DNA of 64,000 nucleotides from Fibrobacterota bacterium (lineage in GTDB: Bacteria; Fibrobacterota; Chitinivibrionia; Chitinivibrionales; Chitinispirillaceae), in assembly GCA_023459055.1 (NCBI GenBank), contig JAEWVR010000031.1, positions 248,001 to 312,000 on the forward strand. Reading direction: 5' to 3'. The position numbers and the translations under genes are program-made. Every line of letters begins with the position of its first letter. The first letter of the stretch is position 1. Under the pieces are notes generated by a model. That model made no database searches. It was not told the DNA's origin and saw nothing but the letters and a program-made list of their open reading frames with translations. Below, piece after piece: positions 1-8,135 of the stretch.

Positions 1-270
1 TACAATTAGCTATTCATTATATAATGCTACATATAGCATATTTATCTGATATTTCATTTTGTCATTTATATAGTTGTAAATACTACGGCACAGTAATTGT
101 TTTTCTTCCAACAATGTCTTTTATCTTTCTCCTGGCAGTAAAAAGATAGTTGATAAATTCATATAATCGTGCAAACACTTGTAATCGTTAGCTATATTTA
201 TAACTACATCAATAACTTAATAAAATAATTATTATATCTGTTTCAAAACTTATACAAAAAAGGAGTGAAA
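1..270. other. AT-rich spacer at window edge
   Basis: No convincing coding region is visible before the first gene. A short hairpin (ATGCTA-cata-TAGCAT, 24-39) is followed by a T-rich stretch and could be the end of a transcript from outside the window, but it is too weak to call a terminator. The last bases carry the AGGAG ribosome binding site (261-265) of the following gene. Confidence 0.5.
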
Positions 271-1353
271 ATGATACACAAATTAATTAAAACTGCAATA
301 GTATCATTATCTCTGGTAGCTTTTACGTCTACTATCTATCCATGCTCGACTTTTTCTTTAAGCAGTTTTAAAAACCACTGTTTCGGAAAAAGTTATGATT
401 TCCCGATTGGATATGGTCATATTTCAGTAAATAAAAGAAATCTTGTTAAGATTTCAATTTCGCGCAATGATGAAAAAAAGATTGCGTGGGTATCAAAATA
501 TGGAAGTATAACCTTTAACCAATTTGGTAAAGAGCTACCTAATGGCGGTATGAATGAGGCCGGACTTGTAATTGAAGAGATGACTCTTGAAAATACTGAT
601 TATCCTGCTATTGATTCCAGATTCGGTTTAGAAGAACTTCAATGGATACAGTATATGCTTGATAATTTTTCAACAGTCGATGAAGTACTGGCAAGTGATA
701 ACTCCATACGTATGTCTGCTTATTCCGCACATCCTATTCACATAATGATGTCCGATAAATCGGGTGATGTGGCAGTTCTTGAGTATGTCAATAATAAAAC
801 TGTTATTCACCGGGATCGCTCGCTGCCTTTTACAGCACTGACCAATGATACCTATGATAATTCACTTGATTACATGAAACACTTTCGTCATGTTCAGTCT
901 CCACGGCAGCTACCCAAAACGATGTCATCATTGGATCGTTTTGTCCGCGCGTCGTACTATACCAAGAATTATTGTAGTCAATACAACGCAAGTGACTATT
1001 CTTTTATGATACTCAGTTCTGTCAATCAGTATAACCATACTCAGTGGAGTATTGTTTACGATATTAAAAACATGAGAATAAGTTACAAAACATTGAACAA
1101 TGATAGAATCAGATCAATATCATTGAATAATTTTGATTTTTCACCAATGACACCAGCGCTCTATACCGATATTGATTCTGATATACAGAATGGAAGCATT
1201 GATTTTTTGCCCTATTCATTTGCGGCAAACAAGTCCTTAATTGACGTAGTTTTTTCATCGCTTAATGGATTCATTAATGTTTCACAGGAGGATCTTAATC
1301 AATTAACGCAATACCCTGAGACAACAGTTCCTTTGCCAATGGTTGGAAAGTAA
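271..1353 (+). CDS. Exported linear-amide C-N hydrolase (choloylglycine hydrolase / penicillin V acylase family)
   Basis: Predicted secreted Ntn hydrolase that cleaves a linear amide bond; whether the substrate is an acyl-homoserine lactone, a penicillin, a bile-salt-like conjugate or something else cannot be told. The ATG was chosen because AGGAG lies 5 nt upstream; a GTG two codons earlier lies inside that site. Residues 1-24 form a signal peptide whose removal would expose Cys25 (motif CSTF), the expected N-terminal nucleophile. Further family landmarks are GKSYDF (39-44), NGGMNEAGL (91-99), TNDTYD (191-196) and RFVR (223-226). The 360-aa length is normal for the family. It stands alone, convergent with the GH5 gene, with no visible partner. 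Confidence 0.85.
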   Translation: MIHKLIKTAIVSLSLVAFTSTIYPCSTFSLSSFKNHCFGKSYDFPIGYGHISVNKRNLVKISISRNDEKKIAWVSKYGSITFNQFGKELPNGGMNEAGLVIEEMTLENTDYPAIDSRFGLEELQWIQYMLDNFSTVDEVLASDNSIRMSAYSAHPIHIMMSDKSGDVAVLEYVNNKTVIHRDRSLPFTALTNDTYDNSLDYMKHFRHVQSPRQLPKTMSSLDRFVRASYYTKNYCSQYNASDYSFMILSSVNQYNHTQWSIVYDIKNMRISYKTLNNDRIRSISLNNFDFSPMTPALYTDIDSDIQNGSIDFLPYSFAANKSLIDVVFSSLNGFINVSQEDLNQLTQYPETTVPLPMVGK

Positions 1354-1701
1354 CGTATTATGCCTGATGAAGTTCGCACTCCGGATATATATATTGAATT
1401 TGTTAAAGCTAAACTGTAAAAAGCATCGGGTAAATGTACCTTCGCACCTGTCGTATCAGGTAAAAATGACACGCTCGGTACATGTATATTGAAATACAAA
1501 TAGTCTAAACAGGTATAAATATCTTTTATAGACACTTATACCTGTTTAGTTAAGAATTCCCTTATGGTACGTTATCAACACAGATGGATAACATTCCAGC
1601 AACTCTCGAGGGCGCCCACAGGATTTAGCCACAATGTTGACAACTTATTATCGGGGATATTATTCATTAATGCAGCATTCCAGATCCTGTCTTACTACAA
1701 A
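1354..1701. other. Spacer between convergent genes
   Basis: No gene is supported here. The region holds a perfect 14-bp inverted repeat (listed separately) and a small hairpin, ACCTG-tcgtat-CAGGT, near 1445-1461. Short open frames on both strands lack ribosome binding sites and protein-like composition. Confidence 0.5.
1505..1549. terminator. Perfect 14-bp inverted repeat, probable bidirectional terminator
   Basis: CTAAACAGGTATAA at 1505-1518 is exactly mirrored at 1536-1549, with a 17-nt loop. It lies between two converging genes, so a shared terminator or transcript-end stabiliser is the simplest reading. A T-run directly after the stem is absent on both sides, so it is not a textbook rho-independent terminator. 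Confidence 0.45.
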
Positions 1702-3855
1702 TCAGTTCTTATCCATTTTTACAAACAATCGATTCGTCTGATTTCCCTGAACCAGAAAACGTTCTGTTTTCAATCCTGCGGTAATTGTTATCACATACAC
1801 TACGAAATTCTGTTGCGGCAGGTTCCACTGTACAATATTTCTTCCTGTCAACAACGCCACCTGTCTTCCCCTCAGATCCATTATCTTTACCGATAGTTCA
1901 TTACCCTGTGATGTAATTATAACAGATTGACTTGTAATCCGGCAATTAATGCTGTTCAATGTAATATTATACTTATTCACCTGTTTGCTTTTTACAAAAT
2001 CGTAACTTGGGCAGATTTCGAAATCTCTGATCAGGCTCTGATGATTTGTATTTGGCCCGTTGCCATCAGTGTCCTGCCAGATGAACTGCAATGATAGCAG
2101 ATATGTCCCTGCATTTTTGGGTACCATTGTTCCGCGGTATTCCGTAAAGCCATCACTGCCTGTTGACTGTGCGGCAAGTTGGATAATATCATTTGTGGAG
2201 TCAGCCGGTCCGTAATTTCCAACAGCCGCTTTTGTTGTTAGATGAAATTTCAGCACAGCCCAGGGAGAGCCCGGGTCATTTTTCACCTGTACCGAAACAG
2301 TCTGCTCTGATGCTGTCAATGTTACAGGTACTCCACCACCGACCACCCATACAGATTCACTACCCCACTGCGGATTGTTTACTCCCATTCCATCAATGCG
2401 ATCAGTTAATGAAATTGTTCCCCAACCGGAATAGATCTGCCAGTCTTTAGCTTTAGGAGGTGCAAAAAATGCGCTCTTTGACGGATCAAGAACACGAATT
2501 GACACTGATGCAGTATCTTTTGCATCACTTCCACCAACCGCTATATAGGTAAATCGATCAGTTCCCGTCCACCCTGCTGATGGTGTATATGTAAAGGACC
2601 CATCCGCCTTTAGCTCCAGTGTACCATGCTGTGGCTTTATCAGAACAGATGCAGTTACTTCCTGACCTTCGGTTGGTTCACGATCATTGACAAGAATACC
2701 GGGCTTCGCAACACTCAACACTTTTCCTGTTGTATCAATATACCAGTCATCATTTGCGGTAGGTGGAAAATCAAGGGTGACATCAGCTTCATGCGTTGTT
2801 TTCAATGCACGCATTCCCTGCCCTGCTTCATCCAATCCGCCAAATCCATCATGCGCTGTGTACGTCCACCCCATCGCTCCTGCATATCCGTTATCCATCA
2901 GATACTTCCAGCATTGAGCCGGTGTCATCGGACCAACTGCATCAGAAAGTCCTTTTGCAGGAAACTCACCAATCACTAACGGTTTGTCAAGTCCCCAGTA
3001 TGATGCCGGATGATGAAACGGGGAGATCTCTGTTTTCCCCCACTCATAATAATGGACCATATAAAAATCCAGTGTTCCATCCGGATCGCCACCGGTTGCA
3101 ATCAATGCAGAATCGGAATAGTAGTTATGCTGTCCGGAAATAGTGTTTGATCCGGCAATAAACGACCAGCAGCCATTACTGACAGGAACACCCGGCATGG
3201 CTCTGTGAATCGCACCGGCAACCTGATTTACTGTTTTCTGAACATCTGTTATTTCAATACCATTTTCCATGCTGCCCCAGTCACCGGCAATCGCTTTAAC
3301 CATACCTTCAGGTTCATTAAAAACCTCCCAGCAGGCTATTGCCGGGTGAGGTCCGATTGCCTTTACAAGAGGAACTACGGCGTTGTCAATAAAAGCCTTC
3401 CGTCCCTCATCTGTCTGAAGTATCATTTTATTGGCGGTCATATTAACCTGTGTTTTCCCGGTTTTCATCATATCAAACGAGAGAAGACAAAGGTCAATAC
3501 TGACACCGCGCATATAGCCCATATCAAGCACTTTTTTAACATTTGCTACCGTTGATGTCTCCAGGCCGGTAACAAGGTTTGTTTTCGAATCAATCTGAGG
3601 ATCATTTGAACAATCAGTAAAAAGCCACCATCTTATAACATTACCACCAGAATCGGCAACACCCTGCAGCATTTTCGCAAACCATACCGTATCAATCGGA
3701 TACCTGCCGACATCACCCCCGAATTGTTTCCAGGCAACGTTAATACCGGATAGAAACACCCTTTGCCCGTATGAAGTTATTACCCTGTCAGGATTAGCCG
3801 CATGTGCAGCTACCACAATTATAAATACTACCATACTGGTTAAAAATCGTTTCAT
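1702..3855 (-). CDS. Secreted GH5-type glycoside hydrolase with cadherin-like, CBM-like and C-terminal sorting modules
   Basis: Predicted extracellular endo-acting glycanase (mannanase or cellulase type). The start at 3855 is preceded by GGAGG; nine codons upstream of it in the same frame lack a site. A signal peptide (MKRFLTSMVVF...AHA) is followed by a (beta/alpha)8 GH5 domain to about residue 360, with acid/base Glu181 in CWEVFNEPEG and nucleophile Glu297 in PLVIGEFP. Next come a VCBS/cadherin-like module (about 365-460, ending GTDRFTYIA), a jelly-roll carbohydrate-binding-like region (about 465-620) and a C-terminal beta-module with LSVKIMDLRGRQ like Fibrobacterota sorting domains. Total 717 aa. 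The exact substrate is inference; GH5 membership is well supported by the two glutamate motifs. Confidence 0.88.
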   Translation of the reverse strand: MKRFLTSMVVFIIVVAAHAANPDRVITSYGQRVFLSGINVAWKQFGGDVGRYPIDTVWFAKMLQGVADSGGNVIRWWLFTDCSNDPQIDSKTNLVTGLETSTVANVKKVLDMGYMRGVSIDLCLLSFDMMKTGKTQVNMTANKMILQTDEGRKAFIDNAVVPLVKAIGPHPAIACWEVFNEPEGMVKAIAGDWGSMENGIEITDVQKTVNQVAGAIHRAMPGVPVSNGCWSFIAGSNTISGQHNYYSDSALIATGGDPDGTLDFYMVHYYEWGKTEISPFHHPASYWGLDKPLVIGEFPAKGLSDAVGPMTPAQCWKYLMDNGYAGAMGWTYTAHDGFGGLDEAGQGMRALKTTHEADVTLDFPPTANDDWYIDTTGKVLSVAKPGILVNDREPTEGQEVTASVLIKPQHGTLELKADGSFTYTPSAGWTGTDRFTYIAVGGSDAKDTASVSIRVLDPSKSAFFAPPKAKDWQIYSGWGTISLTDRIDGMGVNNPQWGSESVWVVGGGVPVTLTASEQTVSVQVKNDPGSPWAVLKFHLTTKAAVGNYGPADSTNDIIQLAAQSTGSDGFTEYRGTMVPKNAGTYLLSLQFIWQDTDGNGPNTNHQSLIRDFEICPSYDFVKSKQVNKYNITLNSINCRITSQSVIITSQGNELSVKIMDLRGRQVALLTGRNIVQWNLPQQNFVVYVITITAGLKTERFLVQGNQTNRLFVKMDKN

Positions 3856-4292
3856 TAAAACCTCCGTTATAATGACCGGCAATCCATCCAGCCAGTGTTA
3901 CAAAATTCAAACTTGCAAATTCAATTATTACAATAGTGCTCTGACCAATAAACTATGTGATCAATCGTAGTAAATCAGTTCAATTCAACACCAAAAATAT
4001 CATATAATACCATATATTTTGGCAACACTCAAACTATAAGAACAGATCGTTCTTCATTCGTAATATACCCAAAAAGGAGTATTTTAACCACAATTTCACG
4101 ACCTATACCCGATAAGGTTCTTTTTAACCATGGTATATTGTGAACATACCATATAATATATAATCCACAAATTAGTCCGCCAGGTACAATTGCACCTTGA
4201 AATACCACTGGTGAATGTCTATTTTTTAGTGTATGAGATCAATGTAGACTGGTTTGAATGCATTATTATATTTCTTTCACGAAGAGTTAACA
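3856..4292. promoter_or_regulatory. Divergent control region between the GH5 and AmrS genes, with four dyads
   Basis: No gene is visible. Four inverted repeats lie in this AT-rich stretch: CCAAAAATAT with ATATTTTGG (3991-4022, one-base bulge), AAGAAC-N5-GTTCTT (4038-4054), ATGGTAT-N9-ATACCAT (4130-4152) and AGGT-a-CAATTG-c-ACCT (4182-4197). Such clustering between divergent genes suits transcription-factor operators, possibly controlling the secreted GH5 enzyme. Function is inferred from position and symmetry only. Confidence 0.4.
4207..4226. repeat. Copy 1 of a 20-nt repeated motif
   Basis: ACTGGTGAATGTCTATTTTT matches 8018-8037 at 19 of 20 positions, and both are followed within about 14 nt by GTG and GATC. 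This copy is just upstream of the AmrS gene; the other overlaps the start of the alkyltransferase gene. Role unknown. Confidence 0.45.
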
Positions 4293-5417
4293 ATGAATCA
4301 TACGCGTTCCCGTCGTGAAATACTGAAAAGTTTTGCAGTTCTGCCTATGTTCCCTCTTACTGAAAATATACTTGTCAGTAATTTACTTTCTGCTAATGAG
4401 GTAAAAGGCAGCCATGATGCCCGTTATTGGCACAGGGTTGACAAAGATAATATTCAGTGCGACCTCTGCCCTAACGGATGCACTCTTCCACCAGGTACTA
4501 CCGGTATCTGCCGTGGCAGACAAAACAAAAACGGGATACTCAAAACACTCGGATATGGTTACCCCTGTGCGATTCATCTGGATCCTGTTGAAAAAAAACC
4601 GTTGTATCATTTTCTCCCCGGTTCAAAATCATTCTCTATCGCAATTGCCGGATGCTGTTTGCGTTGTAAGAATTGCCAGAACTATACGATAAGCCAGGTC
4701 AGCCCGCTTTCTACCGATGTCCCCTACATTCCCCCTAAAGAACTGGTTCATCAGGCTGTAAAATCGGGAGCTCAATCAATTGCCTACACTTATTCGGAAC
4801 CAACTGTCTGGATTGAATATATGTACGATACGGCAAAACTTGCGAAAAAGGCAAATCTCAAAAACATTCTGGTCTCCTCCGGGTATATAAATGCTACGCC
4901 ATTTTCTGATCTCTCACCACTAATTGATGCAGCACATATTGATCTGAAAAGTTTTGATGACTCCATATATAAAAGTTTGAATTCCGGAAAGTTGAATCCT
5001 GTACTTGAAACAATAAAAGCAGCAAAACAAAAAGGTATCTGGATTGAAATTGTCAATCTGGTTATTCCAAAATGGACAGACAATCCTGAAATGATCCGAA
5101 CTATGTGCCGCTGGATACATGACACTACCGGAAAAGATACGCCGATACATTTTTCACGTTTTTTTCCGATGTATCAATTAAGCAATCTTCCGGTTACATC
5201 AACAGAGATTCTGATTTCAGCTCAAAAAATCGCCCGTGAAGAAAATCTCTCTTTTGTTTATATTGGCAATGTCCCTGAAATTGACACAAACACCTACTGT
5301 CCATCATGCAACGCACTGCTTATTGAACGTAAAGGCTACCATACATCAGTAAAGGGAATTGTGCAGTCAAAATGTTCACAATGTAAATCACCTGTTCCAG
5401 GTATCTGGTCGTTGTAG
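4293..5417 (+). CDS. amrS: AmmeMemoRadiSam-system radical SAM enzyme (AmrS)
   Basis: Member of the AmrS radical-SAM family, usually linked to Memo and AMMECR1 homologues; its reaction is not established. The ATG at 4293 removes a 13-residue TTG-initiated extension and puts a twin-Arg-like sequence at the N terminus (SRREILKSF, residues 6-14) followed by a hydrophobic stretch, as in several exported-looking AmrS annotations. Four cysteines come first (C56, C59, C63, C73), then the radical-SAM CxxxCxxC (C121, C125, C128) in a GCCLRCKNCQN context, and a C-terminal zinc ribbon (CPSC...CSQC). Memo and AMMECR1 genes are not in this window. The membrane protein gene begins 13 nt downstream and is probably co-transcribed. 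Confidence 0.85.
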   Translation: MNHTRSRREILKSFAVLPMFPLTENILVSNLLSANEVKGSHDARYWHRVDKDNIQCDLCPNGCTLPPGTTGICRGRQNKNGILKTLGYGYPCAIHLDPVEKKPLYHFLPGSKSFSIAIAGCCLRCKNCQNYTISQVSPLSTDVPYIPPKELVHQAVKSGAQSIAYTYSEPTVWIEYMYDTAKLAKKANLKNILVSSGYINATPFSDLSPLIDAAHIDLKSFDDSIYKSLNSGKLNPVLETIKAAKQKGIWIEIVNLVIPKWTDNPEMIRTMCRWIHDTTGKDTPIHFSRFFPMYQLSNLPVTSTEILISAQKIAREENLSFVYIGNVPEIDTNTYCPSCNALLIERKGYHTSVKGIVQSKCSQCKSPVPGIWSL

Positions 5418-5430
5418 CATTGCATCAACT

Positions 5431-7371
5431 ATGAAAACCATTACAGAATCAGTATCAGAACATAGTAAAACTAATCAAAGTAGTTTATTTCTGATGTGCT
5501 GTACATCCCTGACCGGTGTTACCATTCAGACAATTTTTCTTCGTGAATACCTTACTATTTTTTCAGGCAATGAATTTATCATAGGGATAACATGGGCCCT
5601 CTGGATGCTTGCAACTGCATCTGGAACATTTATTGGCAGTAAAATTCATTTCTTCAGAAATATTTTTCCCTCTTTGTATATTGTTTCAATTCTTGCCGGA
5701 TTACTTGTACTACGTGCTTTTCCCCTATTATTCACTCCCGGTCAACTGCTACCACCCTGGTCAAGTGTTTTTTGTATAGTTCTGACACAGAGTGATCCAG
5801 CTTTTTTTGGAGGACTTGTTTTTGGTGCATTAGCACAATCATCCCGGACAGCACCTCTTTATGCATGGGAAAATTGCGGATCACTTATCGGGCTGGCTAT
5901 AACATCATTATTACTCATTTTTAATGTGCCGCATGTATATATTATCTGTCTGGTACTTTTTATCTTTGCTCTGGCAGTACAGAGCAACAAGCCCCTTTAC
6001 CTTGTTGTTTCTCTTTTACTATTAATGGCCATACCGTTTATTAATTCTGTTTCTCTTTCATGGAAATATGCATTCAATTACACGTCAATAAGCAATGGAA
6101 CAAGCGGTGAAATAGCTCAGAGCGGCAAGGATGAATCATTGTGCTGGTTTCTGAACAACCGTATTTACAAATGCGAATCCGCACTTCCATCAATAGAACA
6201 ATCGGTACATCTGCCTTTTGCAATGAGCATGACATCTGTCCATTCAGTTTTACTCATTGAAAATACCGGTCAATTGAAAGAATTGCAGCGATATCCATCA
6301 CTAACAATTGATTGTGTAGAAACGGAACCGCTTTTCAGAGAAAAAGGTTACCGCTATATCTCCTGGCCGCCAATTGACACATCACACTACGACCTTGTAC
6401 TTTGCGGTGCATCTGTCCCGGTAACAGCATCCGATATTCGTTACTTTACGGATGAGTTTTTCAGGAGAGTTCATACACTTACCGGTACTGACGGGTGTTT
6501 TTCCTTTACGGTACAATTAAGTGAAAATTACCTTACCCCGGAAGAATCGTCAATAAAAGATAATATTCTAACAACGCTGAAACGTTCTTTTCGCATGGTA
6601 AAAATCATTCCCGGTTATGGGTACACTTTTGTTGCATCAGACAAGCCACTCAAGTGGCCTGTTACACCGCTCGTTCCAACAGATTACCTTGAACCGTATA
6701 CGTTACAATCGTTATCATCAGAACGAATCAGTCAGGCGCAGGAGCAGAAAGATACCGTTTCATTTTCTACGCGCAATAAGCCATCTCTTTTGTTATACAG
6801 CCAAAAACAATGGTTCTCTCTTACCGGTACTTCAATACTACTAATACTCATTTTCTCATCATTACTCATTATCGCAGGTATTACATTTGTCCAGAAAGAT
6901 TCCAATGGTATTTCAGTAGCAACATCCGGTTTTATTGCAGGAGTTTACTCGGTAGCACTGATGTTTATGTATCAGTGTACCTATGGGACACTTTACTCAA
7001 GTCTGGCACTGCTTATGATTTCCCTTATGGCTGGATTCGTTATCGGCTCCCGCTGTTTATATTTCAAATATTCTGATTTTGTTATTGGTCTTTATGCATC
7101 ACTATCCCTTATTCTGATTGTGTTAATTCCGTACCCTCCGTTGATACTGTTTTTACTGCTGAATTTCGGTATCGGTACACTCGTTGCGGCACAGTTCGTT
7201 TCAAGAAAAAACAGCCGGGCAGATAAACTGTATGCTTCTGATCTCGCAGGTGGAGTATGCGGAATGCTTCTCTGTTCGTCTATTATTATACCGTCAGTAG
7301 GAATAATTAATCTTGCAATAGGTCTTCTTGCGGTAAAAGCAGGTACAATTCTCTGGAAAATATGCCGCTGA
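5431..7371 (+). CDS. Polytopic membrane protein of the spermidine-synthase-like (fused transporter/SAM-fold) family
   Basis: About 646 aa. Roughly seven hydrophobic helices (residues about 20-210) are followed by a soluble Rossmann-like part (about 230-420) and more helices to the end, as in fused MFS/spermidine-synthase-like proteins. In the soluble part the SAM-binding glycine loop expected after VLLIE is replaced by NTGQ, while an acidic strand end (CVETEP) remains, so aminopropyltransferase activity is doubtful. The ATG has no clear ribosome binding site, which suggests translational coupling to amrS, 13 nt upstream. Transport or membrane partnering with AmrS is possible but inferred only from adjacency. 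Confidence 0.7.
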   Translation: MKTITESVSEHSKTNQSSLFLMCCTSLTGVTIQTIFLREYLTIFSGNEFIIGITWALWMLATASGTFIGSKIHFFRNIFPSLYIVSILAGLLVLRAFPLLFTPGQLLPPWSSVFCIVLTQSDPAFFGGLVFGALAQSSRTAPLYAWENCGSLIGLAITSLLLIFNVPHVYIICLVLFIFALAVQSNKPLYLVVSLLLLMAIPFINSVSLSWKYAFNYTSISNGTSGEIAQSGKDESLCWFLNNRIYKCESALPSIEQSVHLPFAMSMTSVHSVLLIENTGQLKELQRYPSLTIDCVETEPLFREKGYRYISWPPIDTSHYDLVLCGASVPVTASDIRYFTDEFFRRVHTLTGTDGCFSFTVQLSENYLTPEESSIKDNILTTLKRSFRMVKIIPGYGYTFVASDKPLKWPVTPLVPTDYLEPYTLQSLSSERISQAQEQKDTVSFSTRNKPSLLLYSQKQWFSLTGTSILLILIFSSLLIIAGITFVQKDSNGISVATSGFIAGVYSVALMFMYQCTYGTLYSSLALLMISLMAGFVIGSRCLYFKYSDFVIGLYASLSLILIVLIPYPPLILFLLLNFGIGTLVAAQFVSRKNSRADKLYASDLAGGVCGMLLCSSIIIPSVGIINLAIGLLAVKAGTILWKICR

Positions 7372-7379
7372 ATGCTGCT

Positions 7380-7485
7380 TTATTTTTTTTCAAGGACTGC
7401 AAATCCATAATAACTGTTTACCCTGAATTTTCTTACACATACAAAGCCTCTCTTTGTAAACAGTTTACGTAATTCACTATTTACT
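7380..7485 (-). pseudogene. Possible 3' remnant of a methyltransferase-like gene
   Basis: Between two converging genes the minus strand reads a protein-like tail of about 35 residues ending RVNSYYGFAVLEKK-stop, preceded by SELRKLFTKRGF. This resembles the last helix and strand of class I SAM methyltransferases. The frame is closed by a stop just upstream and has no start codon or ribosome binding site. It may be a decayed gene end or chance. Confidence 0.3.
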
Positions 7486-7521
7486 ATGCCGAATAAGGAC
7501 TACTTTTTCCATTGTTCCGTA

Positions 7522-8079
7522 CTATTCCTTATGTATACGTTCATAATCGAGAAGTGTTTTCTTTATTACTGTACCCCGCAGGTAATTACCGGATAAACCA
7601 TTCGACAAAACAACACGATGGCACGGTATCACACACAAAACAGGATTCTTTCCTATTGCAGTACCGGCAGCGCGGACTGCTTCAGGATATCCTGCATCAG
7701 CAGCAATTGCTGTGTATGTTGATGTATCACCCCATGGAATATCAAGAACCGATTTCCACACTGCCAATTGAAATTGTGTTGCCTTGACAATTACAGGAAT
7801 GTGATCATGAAATGCTAATGGTTCAAGTAGAAATGATCTCACTATTAGAAGAAGACTGAAATCGCGTTGACACAATATTACTTCCGGATAAAGCAGTTTA
7901 TACCGTGCCGTATACTCTGCCGGATCATTGACAAAATCACACAATCGTAAACCGTCTGCATCACCCCCGATAATCATCAATCCAAATGGGGTTGAAACAA
8001 TCTGGTACAGCAGTTTAACTGGTGAATTTCTATTTTTCGTGGGATCTGTATGAATAGTTACAAAATCACTATGACGCAC
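7522..8079 (-). CDS. ogt: Methylated-DNA--protein-cysteine S-methyltransferase
   Basis: Suicidal DNA repair protein that removes O6-alkyl groups from guanine onto its own cysteine. The acceptor is Cys153 in IPCHRV, with the helix-turn-helix arginine finger Arg136 in AVRAAGTAIGKNP and a following GNYLRG close to the usual GGYxxG. Length (185 aa) fits Ogt-type single-domain enzymes, and no Ada regulatory domain is present. The start is uncertain: GTG at 8079 is the longest option but lacks a good ribosome binding site, and the first 20 codons overlap the 20-nt repeated motif. It converges on the membrane protein gene and shares no obvious operon. Confidence 0.85.
   Translation of the reverse strand: MRHSDFVTIHTDPTKNRNSPVKLLYQIVSTPFGLMIIGGDADGLRLCDFVNDPAEYTARYKLLYPEVILCQRDFSLLLIVRSFLLEPLAFHDHIPVIVKATQFQLAVWKSVLDIPWGDTSTYTAIAADAGYPEAVRAAGTAIGKNPVLCVIPCHRVVLSNGLSGNYLRGTVIKKTLLDYERIHKE
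8018..8037. repeat. Copy 2 of a 20-nt repeated motif
   Basis: ACTGGTGAATTTCTATTTTT differs by one base from 4207-4226. It overlaps the N-terminal codons of the alkyltransferase reading frame (NRNSPV on the minus strand), so either the real start is further downstream or the motif was captured into coding sequence. Confidence 0.45.
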
Positions 8080-8135
8080 GTTGATTAATCCATTGTTATT
8101 TGCAAACAGATAACATGCATACCTGTATTGTAGTG

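Noticed and set aside
1299..1535. 78-aa open frame on the minus strand in the first spacer
   Set aside because: It overlaps the end of the Ntn hydrolase gene and the inverted repeat, lacks a ribosome binding site and is not protein-like.
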